From: Sphagnum compactum
Lineage: Eukaryota > Bryophyta > Sphagnopsida > Sphagnales
Direction: 5' to 3'
DNA length: 64,000 nt
NCBI GenBank assembly: GCA_965153455.1
Contig: OZ234503.1
Location: 13,335,118 to 13,399,117, forward strand
Under the pieces are notes generated by a model. It saw nothing but the letters and a program-made list of their open reading frames with translations. It did not search any database and was not told the origin of the DNA. Position 1 is the stretch's first letter. The number at the start of each line of letters is the position of its first letter. The position numbers were made by a program, and so were the translations under genes. Positions 25,201 through 37,185 of this stretch are shown piece by piece.

Positions 25201-25905
25201 CACTCATAGATAGTATGCCTCCATCCTTCTTCCTCTTCCCCCCCTTTCTTCTTCTTCCCTATGCGGTGCTTTTCTCTGCCTGTGGCTTCCGGGTTCCGGT
25301 TTGCGCGTGGAGGAAAATCTGATCTTATTCTTCTTCTTCTTCATCGTCTCCCTCATCGTATTTGTCACCTTCATCATAAGATCTTCTTAGAATTATTGAT
25401 TTATTTAATTTTTGGTGGGGTGTTGGATCAAGCTGCAAGTTCGAGAACTAGAGGTTCTTGTTGTTTTTGTACTTGAACCGCCTGCCGGCGTTGCAGCAAG
25501 CTCTTTCGTAGTTTCATTCTGTTTTGTTCTTTTGGGTTTTATCTTGTTTTGGTTCTTGGCTTTGGATGCTGATGATGATGATGCAGTAGCAGCAAAGTAC
25601 TAGTCTAACTCGCAAGAAGAGGACACACAATCTGTCGACAATTCTCAATTTAGACGAGCAAGACCCAGAGAGAGAGAGAGACACACACACACACCCACAC
25701 TCGCATGGGTGTGCCTGGATTTCTCCTGGAAGAGAGCTCGAGATTGATGATGAACTGCAAAATATGCATGGCTTGAAAGGCGGGCGGCGGTGCTGTGGGT
25801 TTTGTTCGGGAGTGAAGAACTTGGGAAGCTTGCAATTTGGGTTGGTAGGAAGGAGCTGAGTGTGAACTGCAGAAGTGTGTGCGGGGGAGTGCGGGGGAGC
25901 GAGAG
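25201..25905 (+). promoter_or_regulatory. Presumed promoter/leader of the B-box/CCT gene
   Basis: Contains pyrimidine-rich tracts (25225-25260 and 25325-25350) typical of plant leaders, and an ACAC/AGAG tract at 25665-25700. An upstream ATG at 25261 opens a 71-codon frame that would be a long upstream ORF if transcribed. The transcription start is unknown. Confidence 0.35.
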
Positions 25906-28824
25906 ATGGCGACGAAGATGATGAACGAGGTGGTGAGTAGCATCAGCTGTGTGCAGGCGACTGCGATGGGCGCAATAGCGGGAAGAGCGACGCGAGCTTG
26001 TGATATGTGCGGGATACAGAGAGCACGCTGGTACTGCGCAGCCGACGAAGCGTACTTGTGTGCGAGATGCGATACTGCGGTTCACGGAGCGAATGCTCTT
26101 GCGCTTCGACACGACAGGATTCGCCTCGCACCAACCCACCTGCATGTATTCACGCCTTCTGCTGGAGGAAGCTTGCAACAAAAAGCAGCATTCAAGCTGC
26201 GATCGACGACGACAACGTCCAGGTCCTCTACAATTCCCTCCAAAACAGCTTCCAAGAATGGCGATGGAGTTTCTGAGCCTGATGAATCTCCCGCTGCTGC
26301 TGCTGCTGCTTACACTGCTCTAGCGGTACCACCCACTTCTTCTGATTGCGAAGTTCCGGTTCTGGACCCATCTCCTCGAGCTCGAGATCAAGTTGTTACC
26401 ATCCCGTCGCGGAAGAGATCGAGAACCACTCGACCTCATCCTCACCACTTACGAAGGCTTTGCTCGACGGCTGGCGGCGGCGGCGGAGGAGGAGGAGTCC
26501 GAGGAGCAGCAGCAGCAGGAGGAGCTGGTCCTCGACAATGGAAGATCCAGAAACTGTCTAGCAACTGTGCCGTAGACGAGAGCTCGATGGTGCAAGTGAA
26601 GATCGAGTCCCTGAGCGATTTCATGGATTGCGACGCAATGGACTTGAACGACGATTCGCACAAGAGCTACTCTTCTTCTTTTCACGGAGGAGCTCATGAA
26701 GTTCCCGCATTCATCACCGTCGCAGGGCAAGATCTTCTTCATGGGCATCATGAGGACGACCCCCGCGAGATCTCGACGCCGCCGAGGTTCAAGACTTCTG
26801 CTAGTGCAGGAAATATTCTCCAAGGTGCCCACTACTACTCGCGGAACTTAGCTTCGGATTCCACCAGGTTCTCGCCCTTCTTGAAGAGCAAAGCAGCTGC
26901 GCAAGCGCATGCCCAGCTTGAAGACGACCAGTGGCGCAGCGACGACGCAGCAGCAGCAGAAGACCATGAGAACTTCCTCCTCGTCCCGGATTGCGGCTGC
27001 TTGGATTCCGGCATCGATATCTGCTGCGACGTCGATGGCACAATCTCGCTTGTGGAAGACGCCTCAGTTCATGTCAAGATCAAAGAAGAGAAGAACAGGC
27101 AGCAGCGGGAGGAAGAGATCAAAACGTTTTCCGGCAGCTCCAAAGATCAGCAGCTGCAGCAGCTGGACTCTTCCTCCTCCAAAGCTGAAGAATCCGGAGC
27201 CTCGACAGAATTCGAGTCCGCGACAGAGTTCGAGGGATTTAGGTCGCCGGATTTCGGGCCGAGGGACATAATGTGCGATGAATTCGGTCTAGACTTCGAT
27301 TTTCCGCTGCCAGGTTCTTCAGAATCCGAAGCGTATTGCGATGAAGCTCACGGAGCTCCAGCCATGGGAGCTACAGTAAGAAGTGTTGCTGCTGCTACTG
27401 CTGTGGCTCCGCAATTGAGTCATGAGCCCGCAAGTCCTTTTGCGAAGTTCTTACCGAGGTTACCACGAAAGCTACAGGAAGGGCGCGGCGAGCGGCGGGA
27501 GAGGGTGAAGAAGGAGGCGGAGGAGATTCTGAGATGCTCCTTAGAAGAGCTGAGCAAGGAGGAGCTTCAGCAAGTACCTTGCTTGAGGTTGGATTTCCAG
27601 GAGGTCTTGAATGCTTGGTCGGATGGCGACGCATTCTGGATCATGGATTCCGGCCAAAAGAATTCTTGTTCTAGACAAGTTCCGAATTGGGTCGACTCCA
27701 ATGCCACTGTAAGAAATCTTGGATCCTCCCCCATTAGACTAGTTGTTCTTGTTCTTGATTTTCTTCTCTTGTGGGGTTTGGGATTTCATGCATGTGATTT
27801 GTTGTTTTTGTGACAGGTCCTGGAGGAGGACTGTCTGCTGGGGCTGCAGAAGCGTAGGCTGGAGCTGGAGCTGCCAGGAACAACAACGGCGACGGATGGT
27901 GAAGGAGATTTTGATCGGAGCCATGGAGGATCCGAAGCTGCTGCAATTGGCGGCATTGCAGCAGGAGGAGAAGACAAAGTCGTAGGGAGACAAGCGCGTG
28001 TGCTGAGATACAAAGAGAAGAGACTAACTCGGTTGTTTTCCAAAACCATTCGGTACCAAGTTCGCAAGCTGAATGCCGAGCGCCGACCTCGCATGAAGGT
28101 CAGTCGACCCCCTTCTTCTCTCTTTTCCCTTCACAGTATCTGCAACCCTAAAATTCCAAAGCTTCTCCAACATCTCCACCATCACCATCTTCACCACCAT
28201 CTTCACCACCCTCTTCACCTTCACCATCATCTTCAGCATCACCACCTTCACCACCCTCTTCACATTCACCCATCATCTTCATCATCACCACCCTCTTCAC
28301 CTTCACCATCTTCACCATTCCCATCTTCATCACCACCACCATCATCTTCATCATCTTCATCTTCACCATCTCTGCCATCACCATCTTCAACATCCCATCA
28401 CCTTGTCTTCCCCAATCTCCATCTTCTTTCGATACCAGTGTTGGGCTGTTCCAGAAATGGGGAACTGATAACTGGCGGTTCTTGAAGATCTTAGAATCCC
28501 AGTTCTCAGAAAATTCCCAATGTGACCAGGTTCTGACACATTTAAGCCATGGTTCTCAACTATCTGAGAACCAATTCTGATATATCCACTGCAGGTCTCA
28601 AGAAATCTGAGAACTGGGTAGTCAAGGTTGCCTTCAGTTGCCAAACTGTTGGTTATTTGCCAGTTGTTTTGAGAAAACCACTGATTCTTTGAGGCTTTTT
28701 TTATTCTTGTCAAATTTCACAGTTCCAGTAATTTCTAACATTTTGGTGTGTGTGTGTGTGTGTGTGTGTTTTGTCTTGTAACATGCAGGGCCGATTTGTG
28801 AAAAGGACATTGGTAAACTCTTGA
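25906..28824 (+). CDS. CONSTANS-like B-box + CCT zinc-finger factor, 706 aa
   Basis: Three exons: 25906-27708, 27817-28098 and 28789-28824, all phase 0 with GT-AG introns. Residues 32-73 form one B-box zinc finger (C32, C35, C44, C52, C55, H60, H69; core [13 protein letters not shown]). A CCT domain follows at about 659-702 ([14 protein letters not shown] then [12 protein letters not shown]), with GRFVKR encoded by the 36-nt last exon. Before it lies [19 protein letters not shown], resembling the conserved block of single-B-box CONSTANS-like proteins (Arabidopsis COL6/7/8/16 group, from memory). Such proteins are nuclear and act in light, circadian or growth control through CCT contacts with NF-Y and DNA. 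At 706 residues it is longer than the usual 400-odd; alanine, glycine and glutamine runs (for example around 135-142 and 195-215) add length. The start at 25906 is the first ATG of the frame near the B-box. Confidence 0.9.
28165..28400 (+). repeat. 'caccatctt' minisatellite in B-box/CCT intron 2
   Basis: Variants of 'caccatctt', 'caccaccatcttca' and 'ccctcttcacc' fill about 235 bp of the 690-bp intron. They leave an open frame of His/Ser/Pro repeats that is an artefact, because the splice donor at 28099 keeps the CCT frame. A (GT)n tract at about 28745-28769 lies just before the acceptor. Confidence 0.8.
28498..28618. repeat. Nested palindromes inside B-box/CCT intron 2
   Basis: The outer arms are CCCAGTTCTCAGA (28498-28510) and its complement (28606-28618). 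The inner arms are GGTTCTCA (28551-28558) and TGAGAACC (28565-28572), a short hairpin near the centre. It may be a degraded foldback MITE; no target duplication was identified. Confidence 0.5.
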
Positions 28825-29077
28825 CATTATTACAGTGGTATTTACTTATTCATTCAACAGAAATGAATACCCTTTCTCTTCACTTAAAGAATTGTTGTGC
28901 AGCCAGCCCATGTGGTTTTTGCTTTGGCAATTTTGAAAGTTAGTGTTGCTTTTGAAAATAGATAGATGATTAGAAAAACAAAAAATTTGGGGCTGGATTA
29001 GCAGTTGTGTTACTGAGTATTTTGTTACCCAATTTGCATGTGTACTCTATAGTCCAAACTCTTCTGCCACATGAGAG

Positions 29078-29225
29078 TGTTTTAGTACTTTGCAAGGAAT
29101 ATGTACATCTTTGGCACGCACATTGGGTGTTTTCATAATTTTGAGTGGAATTTGTAAATCTTTGGCACGATGGGTATTTTAGTACTTTGTGTGGAAATTT
29201 GTACATCTTTGGCACATTGAATGTT
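29078..29225 (+). repeat. ~48-bp tandem repeat, three units
   Basis: The phrase 'tacatctttggcac' or 'taaatctttggcac' ends each unit and 'gtgttttagtacttt' or a variant begins it. A weaker unit may precede it at 29016. Noncoding. From 29230 to 30310 nothing is recognised. Confidence 0.6.
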
Positions 29226-30309
29226 TTAGAACATTTTACCTACCCTCCTCTCATGTGTGAAACAAAATGCATGTCATCTTGAGTTCATGACTTGTGCATT
29301 GACACCAATAATTTCAATCTGAAGCAGGGGAAGCCTTTCTTGTGTGACCAACAAATAGACTGACTGGTCATTGAAGATGCTCGAGCAACTTAGGTTACAA
29401 GATAATATTCTGACCATTTTATCACATAAGTCACTTCCAAAATTGTTTCTGGATTCAAAGCCAGTTTCAAGCTGGCCTTCAGCTTTCCAGGCTGCAAGGG
29501 TTGAACTCTTGTGCATAAGGAGCTCTCATCATGATGGTAAATTTTCTATGTATATTGAAATGTAAGTCAATGCCGAGCTCGTTCCTCAAATCGAGATCCT
29601 CATGTAGAGGCAGCTTCTTGCACTGCAATCAACCAACCTCCATAGTAGATCAATTCTAACCCGTAGCTCTAGAAATTCATGTTATAAGAATTGAGCTCAA
29701 TTGACCCAAACAAAATCATTTTACCCTAAGCCCTGAAACTCTTTTGAGATGATTAGAACTCTAGGGCTTTGAAATTTGTAGAATTATTGAAGCACAAATG
29801 ACGCCACTTGCGCTTAACCATGTACATGGAGTTTCATTTGCAATCCTATTTGCACAAGGAGAAGGTGCACATTAAATTTACACTACGATGAGGTGCTCTT
29901 GGACGTTACATGCAAGGTTGCATTCAAAGTCATGACATTCACATGCTAATAGTAACATTATATATTGAGTCCCAATAACAAGTTTGGAATGTGAATAATA
30001 TAAGTTTTTCTATTTTGTGATGTTCTAATTAGATGATTAATCCATATTTTTCGACTTCAATAGTCCATTACTACTAACAAATGAATTTTTTATCAATAAA
30101 TGATAACATAATTCTCTTTAAAATGAAATTATTTGTTTAGATTCAAGTCCTAATTAGTGGATCTAAGGATATATTAATCATCATATGCATTTGAATAAAG
30201 GGTACCCATAGAAAAAAAAAAAACATCGTTTTGTCACAAAAGTGAGCCACCCATTTGTCAAATGAATTTGCAAAACATTGTTAGGATAATAACATCATAC
30301 AATAATTCA

Positions 30310-32700
30310 CCCAAGCAAGGACCCCCCAACAAAATTGGGTTGCCAAGAGGATGAATCATTCGCTTCTAGATAAGGCCGCATCAATGGTGTTTAAGAATGG
30401 CAACCCAAACCATCTTTGGGTTGAAGCAATTAACAACCTTTCCATTCAATAGATGTCTAACGAAAGTTAACCACCAAATTACACTAGAACAAGTTTTCTC
30501 AAGAATGAAACGTGATATAAGTCATTTGCGAATGTTCAAATGTTGAGTATATATCCATGGCCTTAAGGAAAACAAAACCTAGATGCCCATGCCTTAAAAT
30601 GAATCTTTGTAAAATATGATGGTCATTCTAAAGCATAGAGGTGTTATAGTCCTCAACATAGAAAAATCATTATCAGTAGACATGTAAAATTTGACAAGAT
30701 GTCAATTGTAACATCAAAGACAATTATAAAACCTAACCCAATTTTGTGGCTAGTTGATGATGATTTTGCATTGTTGAAACAAACTCACATAAAAACACAT
30801 CTACTGAGGTTTGAACCAATCCGACACCTCACATCACACCCCAAGAATCTCATGGTTTGGATCAAGAGAAAGAAGAAAATTTCTTAGAATCCAATGACGT
30901 GGGAGACAAATTACCACATAAAATTTCCAGTGAAGGAGCAAAAATGCCTTCAAGCAATCTATCCAACTCACTGTCAACACTTCTTGTGGTTAGAGGTGGA
31001 ATAGAAGCTACAATTGCACAATTTCCCACACCAAGCTTAAAGCAACCAATTTCCCACACCAAGCTTAAAGCAACCAATTTCCCACACCAAGCTTAAAGCA
31101 ACCAACTAGAGAGCAACAACCCCCATTTTGGATGGTCAATTATTGGGGAGCATTAACATCATTTGATTCGTACAAATTTTCTAAAGAAGAAGATTATCTT
31201 CTTATTGTGACACACAATGTGTCAAAACTGTAGAGTTATAGTGAAGCATTTAGCTCAAAAAGGTGGAATTGGGCAATGGTTCAAAAGATGGATTCTATTT
31301 TCAAAACAAGACATGGAGTCTTGTTGACCTCCCACTAGGAAAGAAGTTGATCAATGCACAATGGGTGTACAAATAAAGCCATCATTTGCCAAAACTGGTT
31401 TTGAGTTTAAGGTGTACTCAAAACACGATTAGTGGCAAAAGGATATGAACAAAGACCAAGAATTGATTTCAACAAAACTTTCGTGCTAGTCATTCAATGG
31501 AACATGGTGAGATTGATAGTGGTGCTTGTGGCTCACAAAAAGTGGGAGTTATTGCACTTGGATGTAAACACTTCATTTCTTAATAATGATTTAAAGGAGG
31601 ATGTTTTCATGGTGCAACTCAAAGGCTTCCACATCCAGGGGTAGGAATAGAAGGTGTGCAAGCTTCATAAAATTTTTTACAAGCTATGACAACCACTAAG
31701 AGCCTGGTATGAAAAAAAAGATCAATATTTGCAAACCCAAGGATTGACCAAAAGCCATGTGGATCACAACTTGTATTATTTGCAAGAGGATGTAAAAATG
31801 TTGATCATAATGTTTTTATGTGGATGATCTTCTAATTACAAGAGACCACATTGAGATTATTCATTGGTTGAAAAACTAGTTATTTTCTTGATTTGAAATG
31901 ACCGAACTTGGACTTCTAAATTTTTTCCTAGGAGTGGAGTTTCTATCTTTGCATAAAGGCATTTTTATGTGCCAATGTGAATATGTCATATACATTCTTG
32001 ATGAATTTCACATGAGTGGATGTAACCCAATGCCCATACCCCTTTTAGCGAATGCCAATATTGATAAGGATGAATGAGAGGTAGATTTTGATTCGACTTT
32101 ATATTGTCGAATTATTGGCAAGTTGATTTATCTCACCAACAACTGGCTTGATCTCACTTATGCGGTGGGGATACTTAACAAATACATGAACCAGCCCAAG
32201 AAGACACACATGGAAGGGGTCCATCACATCTTCATGTATCTAATGGGTACCCAAGATTATGAAATCCTTTACTAATACAAGGATGAAAATGACGTACATT
32301 GTTTTACTAATGTAGATTGGGTTGATGACATGAACAAAGGAAGTCTATTTCAAGCTACCTATTTAAGCTTGGAAGAAGCCTGGTGACGTGGTGTTTGAAA
32401 AAACACCAATTGTTGCACTCAGTTCAACTAAGGGTGCAAAAGAGGCAACCTAGTTGAGAGCGCTCCTAAAACAACTTGGTGTAATGACGCTAAATTGTAA
32501 GTAAGTAAGTAAGGTGTACTTCAAACAATTATTCCATTGCATGTTGACAACCAAAGTTGTATGAAGATTGCAAAAAACTCGGTCTATCATGCTTGCACCA
32601 AACATATTGAGGTGCATTACCATTACATAGAGAAAAATTTCTCTATGGGGAAATAAAATTAACTTATGTAACCACAAATGATCAAATTGCAATATTTTAA
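30310..32700 (+). pseudogene. Ty1/copia retrotransposon remnant
   Basis: Pieces appear in the copia order. An integrase end (RTPQQNWVAKRMNHSLLDKA) lies near 30318-30380. The region linking integrase to reverse transcriptase is at 30550-30700. The reverse transcriptase start (KRWNWAMVQKMDSIFK) is near 31260-31310, the LVAKGYEQR block near 31426, and HLDVNTSFLNNDLKEDVF near 31556-31612. The 'NFFLGVEFLSLHKG' block lies near 31918-31960, and the RNase H end with KHIEVHYHYI near 32597-32630. Many stops and frameshifts separate them, so it encodes no working protein. Gag, protease and most of integrase are not recognised, and no LTR pair was found. It is an old, 5'-truncated or heavily decayed copy. 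Confidence 0.85.
31020..31103 (+). repeat. Perfect 28-bp triplication in the copia remnant
   Basis: Three identical copies of a 28-bp unit (starts 31020, 31048 and 31076) beginning 'aatttcccacaccaagctta'. The unit is not a multiple of three, so the two extra copies shift the frame. Perfect identity inside a decayed element indicates recent slippage or unequal exchange. Confidence 0.95.
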
Positions 32701-33596
32701 CAAAACTGCTAGGTTGAATTAAATTAAAAGTTTTTAGAAAACAAATGGGAGTGCAACGACTTTGTACATGTGTGAAGCAAAATGATTAATACATGAACAT
32801 ATAAAAATAGTAGCCATCTATCTTGTAGTTTAAACAATAGTAGGGATTTCCAATGTTTTTTTAAGAAGAAAATTGGGATCAAGAGTGTGTATTGAAAGTA
32901 AAATAAGGTTAGTATTTACTCTCATTAATTACATACAATTAATTAAATATAGTTAACATCCAAATTTACACATGAAAATTATAGTAAGACCACATAAAGA
33001 AGAAATAACTATTGTCAATCAAATCATGATCAGATACCATCCATGCACCCCGTGTGGATTGGTCCATGAGATTTCTTACTCCTAATTTCTATGACTATAA
33101 AACTTGTATATTAAGTGTAAGTATGAATATATAGATAAAGGATGCCCAACATTCCTTATTTGTATTATTATCTTCTTTGAACTATAAAGATGCTACACAA
33201 AATTTTTAAAAAATAAATAAATGAACAATAATGTTTGAAAGAAAAGAATCATCGAAGTGAAAAAAAATGCGTAAGTTCAAATTTACAACATAATGGGACC
33301 ATGTTTGTGAAAGATTAAACTTATACATTCGAAGGAGAGGCTATCCAAGTAGAGACAAGCAAATGAATCCACATGCAAGCAAAATAAGTTGAATGATTGA
33401 AAATGAAACAAGGTAAGCAATTGATATGAACCCAACAAAAGTCTACAATCAAAGACTAACTAATTCAATGAAAACCTTTGGCGTTTGATTCATTCATTCA
33501 CTTTTCCATCCACAAATGAATCCATACAAAGATTTGAAGCTGTCCAAAGGTTACTATCAAAGACGGATGAATTCCATGAAAACCATTGAACTTCTC
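32700..33596. other. AT-rich intergenic DNA
   Basis: May include the 3' flank or LTR of the copia element, but no LTR boundary could be shown. A weak direct repeat of about 110 bp ('caatcaaagact..attc.atgaaaacc') spans 33440-33590. No gene. Confidence 0.4.
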
Positions 33597-34172
33597 CTTA
33601 TCTTCATCATCCATCTACATATCCATCCATCCCATCATCCATGACATCCAAATATGTTGACCAAAACTGAACTTAATTTGTGGCACCAACAAACTACTAA
33701 GATCCCAATTGCACTATTAGAATGCAAAATTTTCAAACTGCTTAGTAGGTAGGTAGTAGGTAGTAGGTACTTACTTTATTTACCTACCTAGTTGCTGCTT
33801 ATGCAAGGACTTAGTAACGTTCCCAGCTGAAGGGAAGGCATTCATGGGAACAAAACTAGGAACACATAAACCCTTGCCTGTTTCTTGCTATCTTCATTAT
33901 CCATCTACTTATTCATCCATCAATTTTCTCCATCCATTCCATGACATCCAAATGGGTTGATCAAAATTTAGCTTAATTTTGTGGCACCAACAAATTAAAG
34001 AATTGCAACTAGAATGCAGAAATTTTCAAACTGCTTAGTAGGTAGGTACCTAGTAAGTAGGTAGTAGGTCCTAACTTATTAACCTACCTAGTCGCTGCTA
34101 TTTCAGGGACCTGGCAACGTTCCCATCTGATGGGAACGTATTCATGGGAACGGATAAACCCCCCGCCTCTTC
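33597..34172 (+). repeat. ~289-bp direct duplication upstream of TIC56
   Basis: Copy A (about 33597-33885) and copy B (about 33886-34172) share, in order, 'catccatctac', 'atgacatccaaat', 'tgtggcaccaacaaa', 'ttttcaaactgcttagtagg', a TAGG/ACCT tract and 'acgttccca.ctga.ggaa'. Copy B ends about 110 bp before the TIC56 start codon, so the promoter-proximal segment has been duplicated. Confidence 0.8.
34117..34139. promoter_or_regulatory. Perfect palindrome with ACGT ends near TIC56
   Basis: ACGTTCCCAT, then CTG, then ATGGGAACGT: a perfect 10-bp inverted repeat with a 3-bp centre, 145 bp before the TIC56 start. The equivalent site in copy A (about 33817-33839) is degenerate. ACGT cores are targets of plant bZIP and bHLH factors, so a role as a regulatory site is possible but unproven. 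Confidence 0.4.
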
Positions 34173-34283
34173 TCCTTATCTTCTTCCTCTTCTTAGCGCT
34201 CGCGCACAGTGTTTGTGGAAGCTGGCGATTTTGCAGCAGCTCGGATTTGTGGAAGATTTCTTGTTGCTGCAGCGGCTGTTACA

Positions 34284-37185
34284 ATGAGAAGGTGGAGGAG
34301 AGGAAGGGACAAGGGCGATGGCGCAGGGAAGAAGATCGCAACTGACGGGCCCAAAAAAGAGGGCGGCGGAGATGAATGGAAGAAGAGGTTGGAGGCTTAC
34401 AAGATGGAGCAGGAAGAAGGGCTTCCGGACCCTAGGTACTCACAAGAAGTGGAGGAAGAGCTGATGGACGATGGCGTGTTCGAGAAAGAAGGAGCTGCAA
34501 CGCCAGAGCAGATCGCGGAGAACGAGAAGCTCATCGAGCAGTTCCGAACGTCGGAAGTGGCTAGGTTTCTGTTGAGGTCACAAGAGCTTGCGAAGCTCGA
34601 ATTGCAGAAGGCGAAGAAGGAGAATGCAAACCCTACCCGGAGAGAAGACGCCAAGCTGTGGAAATCTCTGCCTTATGTGCGAGGACCTTATGGCGGTCCT
34701 GACCTTCCTAGGAAAGCTTTGAACAGCGAGGAAGAGGTGCAGTCCAGATTCTGGGATTTCTTCAAGCAGTTTCAGTTTGGTTTATGGGGTTATAGGCAGC
34801 GGCCTTACCCTCCTGAGCGCCCCATTGATGTACAACAAGTGCTTGGTTACAAATGGCTTGACAAACGTTACTCTGATTGTAAGCAAGCAAGCTCCTTCTC
34901 TCTGTCTGTCTGTCTGTCTCACGTTCCTGCTCTTTCCATTCTGAAACCCTAGCCATGGTTTTTGAAACCCTTGAGGATCTTATTTTTCACAGGTTTGTTT
35001 GTGTTACTTCCTCACCCTCTCCTCTGAAAATTTGCAAGGTTTCTTTGCATCCGAAATGGTTGTGAAGGTTTTTTCAATGTGAGGTTTTAGTGGGGTTTTT
35101 GCCTCTGGATCTTGAATGTTTGTCAAGATATCTCTCTCACCCATGTGCTGGATTTTTTTCCTCCTCTGAATTTGCCTCAAGAGGCGCCAAATGTTTCGGA
35201 TACAGATCCATCCCCATTGCATGGATAAAACCCACATGCTTTGTTAGTGTCAAATTCTTTTTTGTTAGTTTCTGAAGATGATTGATCACAGGTGTTGTTT
35301 GTCAGTAGAGGCTCATCTTCTGTCTTGTTAGGGTTACAACTCTTGCATGCATTAAAAGGTTCATGATCTTCTTGTAACAACTGCCAATGTGCCTTGTGTT
35401 GGATTTACTCCCTGTTTCTTGTTTTATGCTCTTACGAATCAGATCTTTTTGTTGTTCTTTCTTTCTTTTCCCTTTCCTTTTTTTGCAATTAGAAATTCTC
35501 TGTGACATACACAGATTTTGGTTGTTGGGAAGGTTGATTGCAATGAGTTCACTGTAAACATTCTAGATGGAGCATGGGAAAGATTGAGTGGGGCTGCTCT
35601 TGAACTTGGGAATGGGTTCTTTTCAGATGTGATGAGGGCAGGAGGATGGTACTACAAGGACCGACTTGGCCGATCACGCGGCCCCATGGAGCTTGTGAAT
35701 CTCAAGACAGCCTGGGCTGCAGGGATTGTGGACAAAAACACGTTCATCTGGGGTGATGACATGGATGAGTGGGCACCTATTGGCATGGTCTACGGCCTTG
35801 AAACTGCCATAGCTACCCCAGACAGTAATCTCCTCCACCTCATTTCCTTCCACACTGCTATATTGTTGTTCTTAAGAAACACTCGTAATCTCTTCATAAT
35901 ATCTTTGAATCTGTCAAAATGCATGTTTAGCTGTAGGTTCTAAATTGTTAACTTGTGAGTCTTTTAAAAGATAGGAAAAGCTTTCCATTGTAATTTGGAA
36001 AGATTCAATTATTGTTACTCATTGTGAATCTCGGTCTTCATCAATTGTGCACATATTTAGTCACAAGTCTGAGTTATCTGAAGCAATATGGTATTGATTA
36101 TGAAGACTTTTTTCTGCACAGATTAATTGATGAGTGGTTATGATTAATACTTGCTTTCACATTTTCTGGTCTGTGGAATTTGGATTTGTGCTGTGCAGTT
36201 AAGTTGGCAACCATGGGAACAGCGTTGGTTCACAAAGTGGCACGGGGAATTGCGCCGTGGGCACCCCTTAAAGGTCACGAATTCAAGTCATACAAGCAAC
36301 TGCAGAATGAGGCAACAGAGAAACGGGAGCGTGAGAAAGCAGTTATGCGCCTGAATGGGGGCTTTTGGCCGGGCGAGAGTTCTCCCATGCACTCCCAGTT
36401 CCTTTGGGCCAGTGGATCAGAGCTAACAGATATTCTTGAGCAGGGGCAAAAGCAGACTATGCCTTACAAATTTATTTCTTATGAAGCAAGGTACGTGTTG
36501 TATGTCTTTATGTGCTACAGCATGAAATTTGTGAAATGGTTTGTACATCATGAGGATTCATAAAGGACTCCATAATGAAAGGAGATGACTAGGTTCAACC
36601 ATATCTTTGATTTGTTATGGGAGAAGTAGTCCATATGGATATGTGAAGTACTGAACATTGAGAACAAGTTAGGTAACCTCAGATGAAACGACATATGTTC
36701 TATGGTATTTGCAGGAAGAAATTGGCAAAGGAGATCCCAGGACTACGGCCATGGGAGGTGCTGGAGGTCGAGCAAGTAATGGACCTGGTGACATACACGA
36801 AGGAATGGTATCGAGAGGATATTGGTGAATTTACCACTCGTGCTGATTATGAGAGAGAATGGTTTGAATCATTCCAGGTAACATATTGCTCCTCTTAACC
36901 CTGAAATTTTGTATGGTCCTTCACCTTACATCCAATTGTGGTTCGACCTTTTGATGGAATTTTTGTCACAACCGAAGTCTTTGATTCTCTTTGTTTCATC
37001 CTCTGTCTTACAATGCACTCTTTGGATCCTGAAATTTTTTCAGGCTAAATCTATTCATGCCTTGTTTTGTCTGTTTGTTTAACATGTGTATATCAATATG
37101 AATGATGCAGGAGAAGTGGGATGAGATCACAGAAGACATTGAGACAGTGTTTGGTCGCGGGGATGAAGCGAACAAGACAACATAA
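34284..37185 (+). CDS. TIC56: TIC56-like chloroplast inner-envelope translocon protein, 440 aa
   Basis: Five exons: 34284-34878, 35627-35824, 36199-36490, 36715-36877 and 37111-37185. Introns are GT-AG and phases agree. Exon 1 ends with FKQFQFGLWGYRQRPYPPER and a 'GYKWLDKRY' block. Exon 2 encodes a GYF-like domain (GGWYYKDRLGRSRGP, then FIWGDDMDEWAPI) at about residues 204-250. Exon 3 has VHKVARGIAPWAPLKG and FLWASGSEL, and exon 4 has IPGLRPWEVLEVEQVMD. The order matches Arabidopsis TIC56 (At5g01590) as I recall it. TIC56 belongs to the 1-MDa TIC complex with TIC20, TIC100 and TIC214 in the chloroplast inner envelope and has a degenerate GYF domain. Here the protein is shorter than the roughly 530-residue Arabidopsis form, mainly at the C-terminus. 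The start chosen is the first ATG in frame; no clear transit peptide precedes the conserved part, so another first exon is possible. Confidence 0.88.

Noticed and set aside
28000-28485. Open frame of His/Ser/Pro repeats
   Set aside because: It is read-through of the B-box/CCT intron minisatellite; the donor at 28099 and acceptor at 28788 restore the CCT domain.
35515-35626. Extended TIC56 exon 2 beginning at 35515
   Set aside because: That acceptor does not match the phase of exon 1, and the extra residues have no counterpart in the family as I recall it. The acceptor at 35626 fits both.
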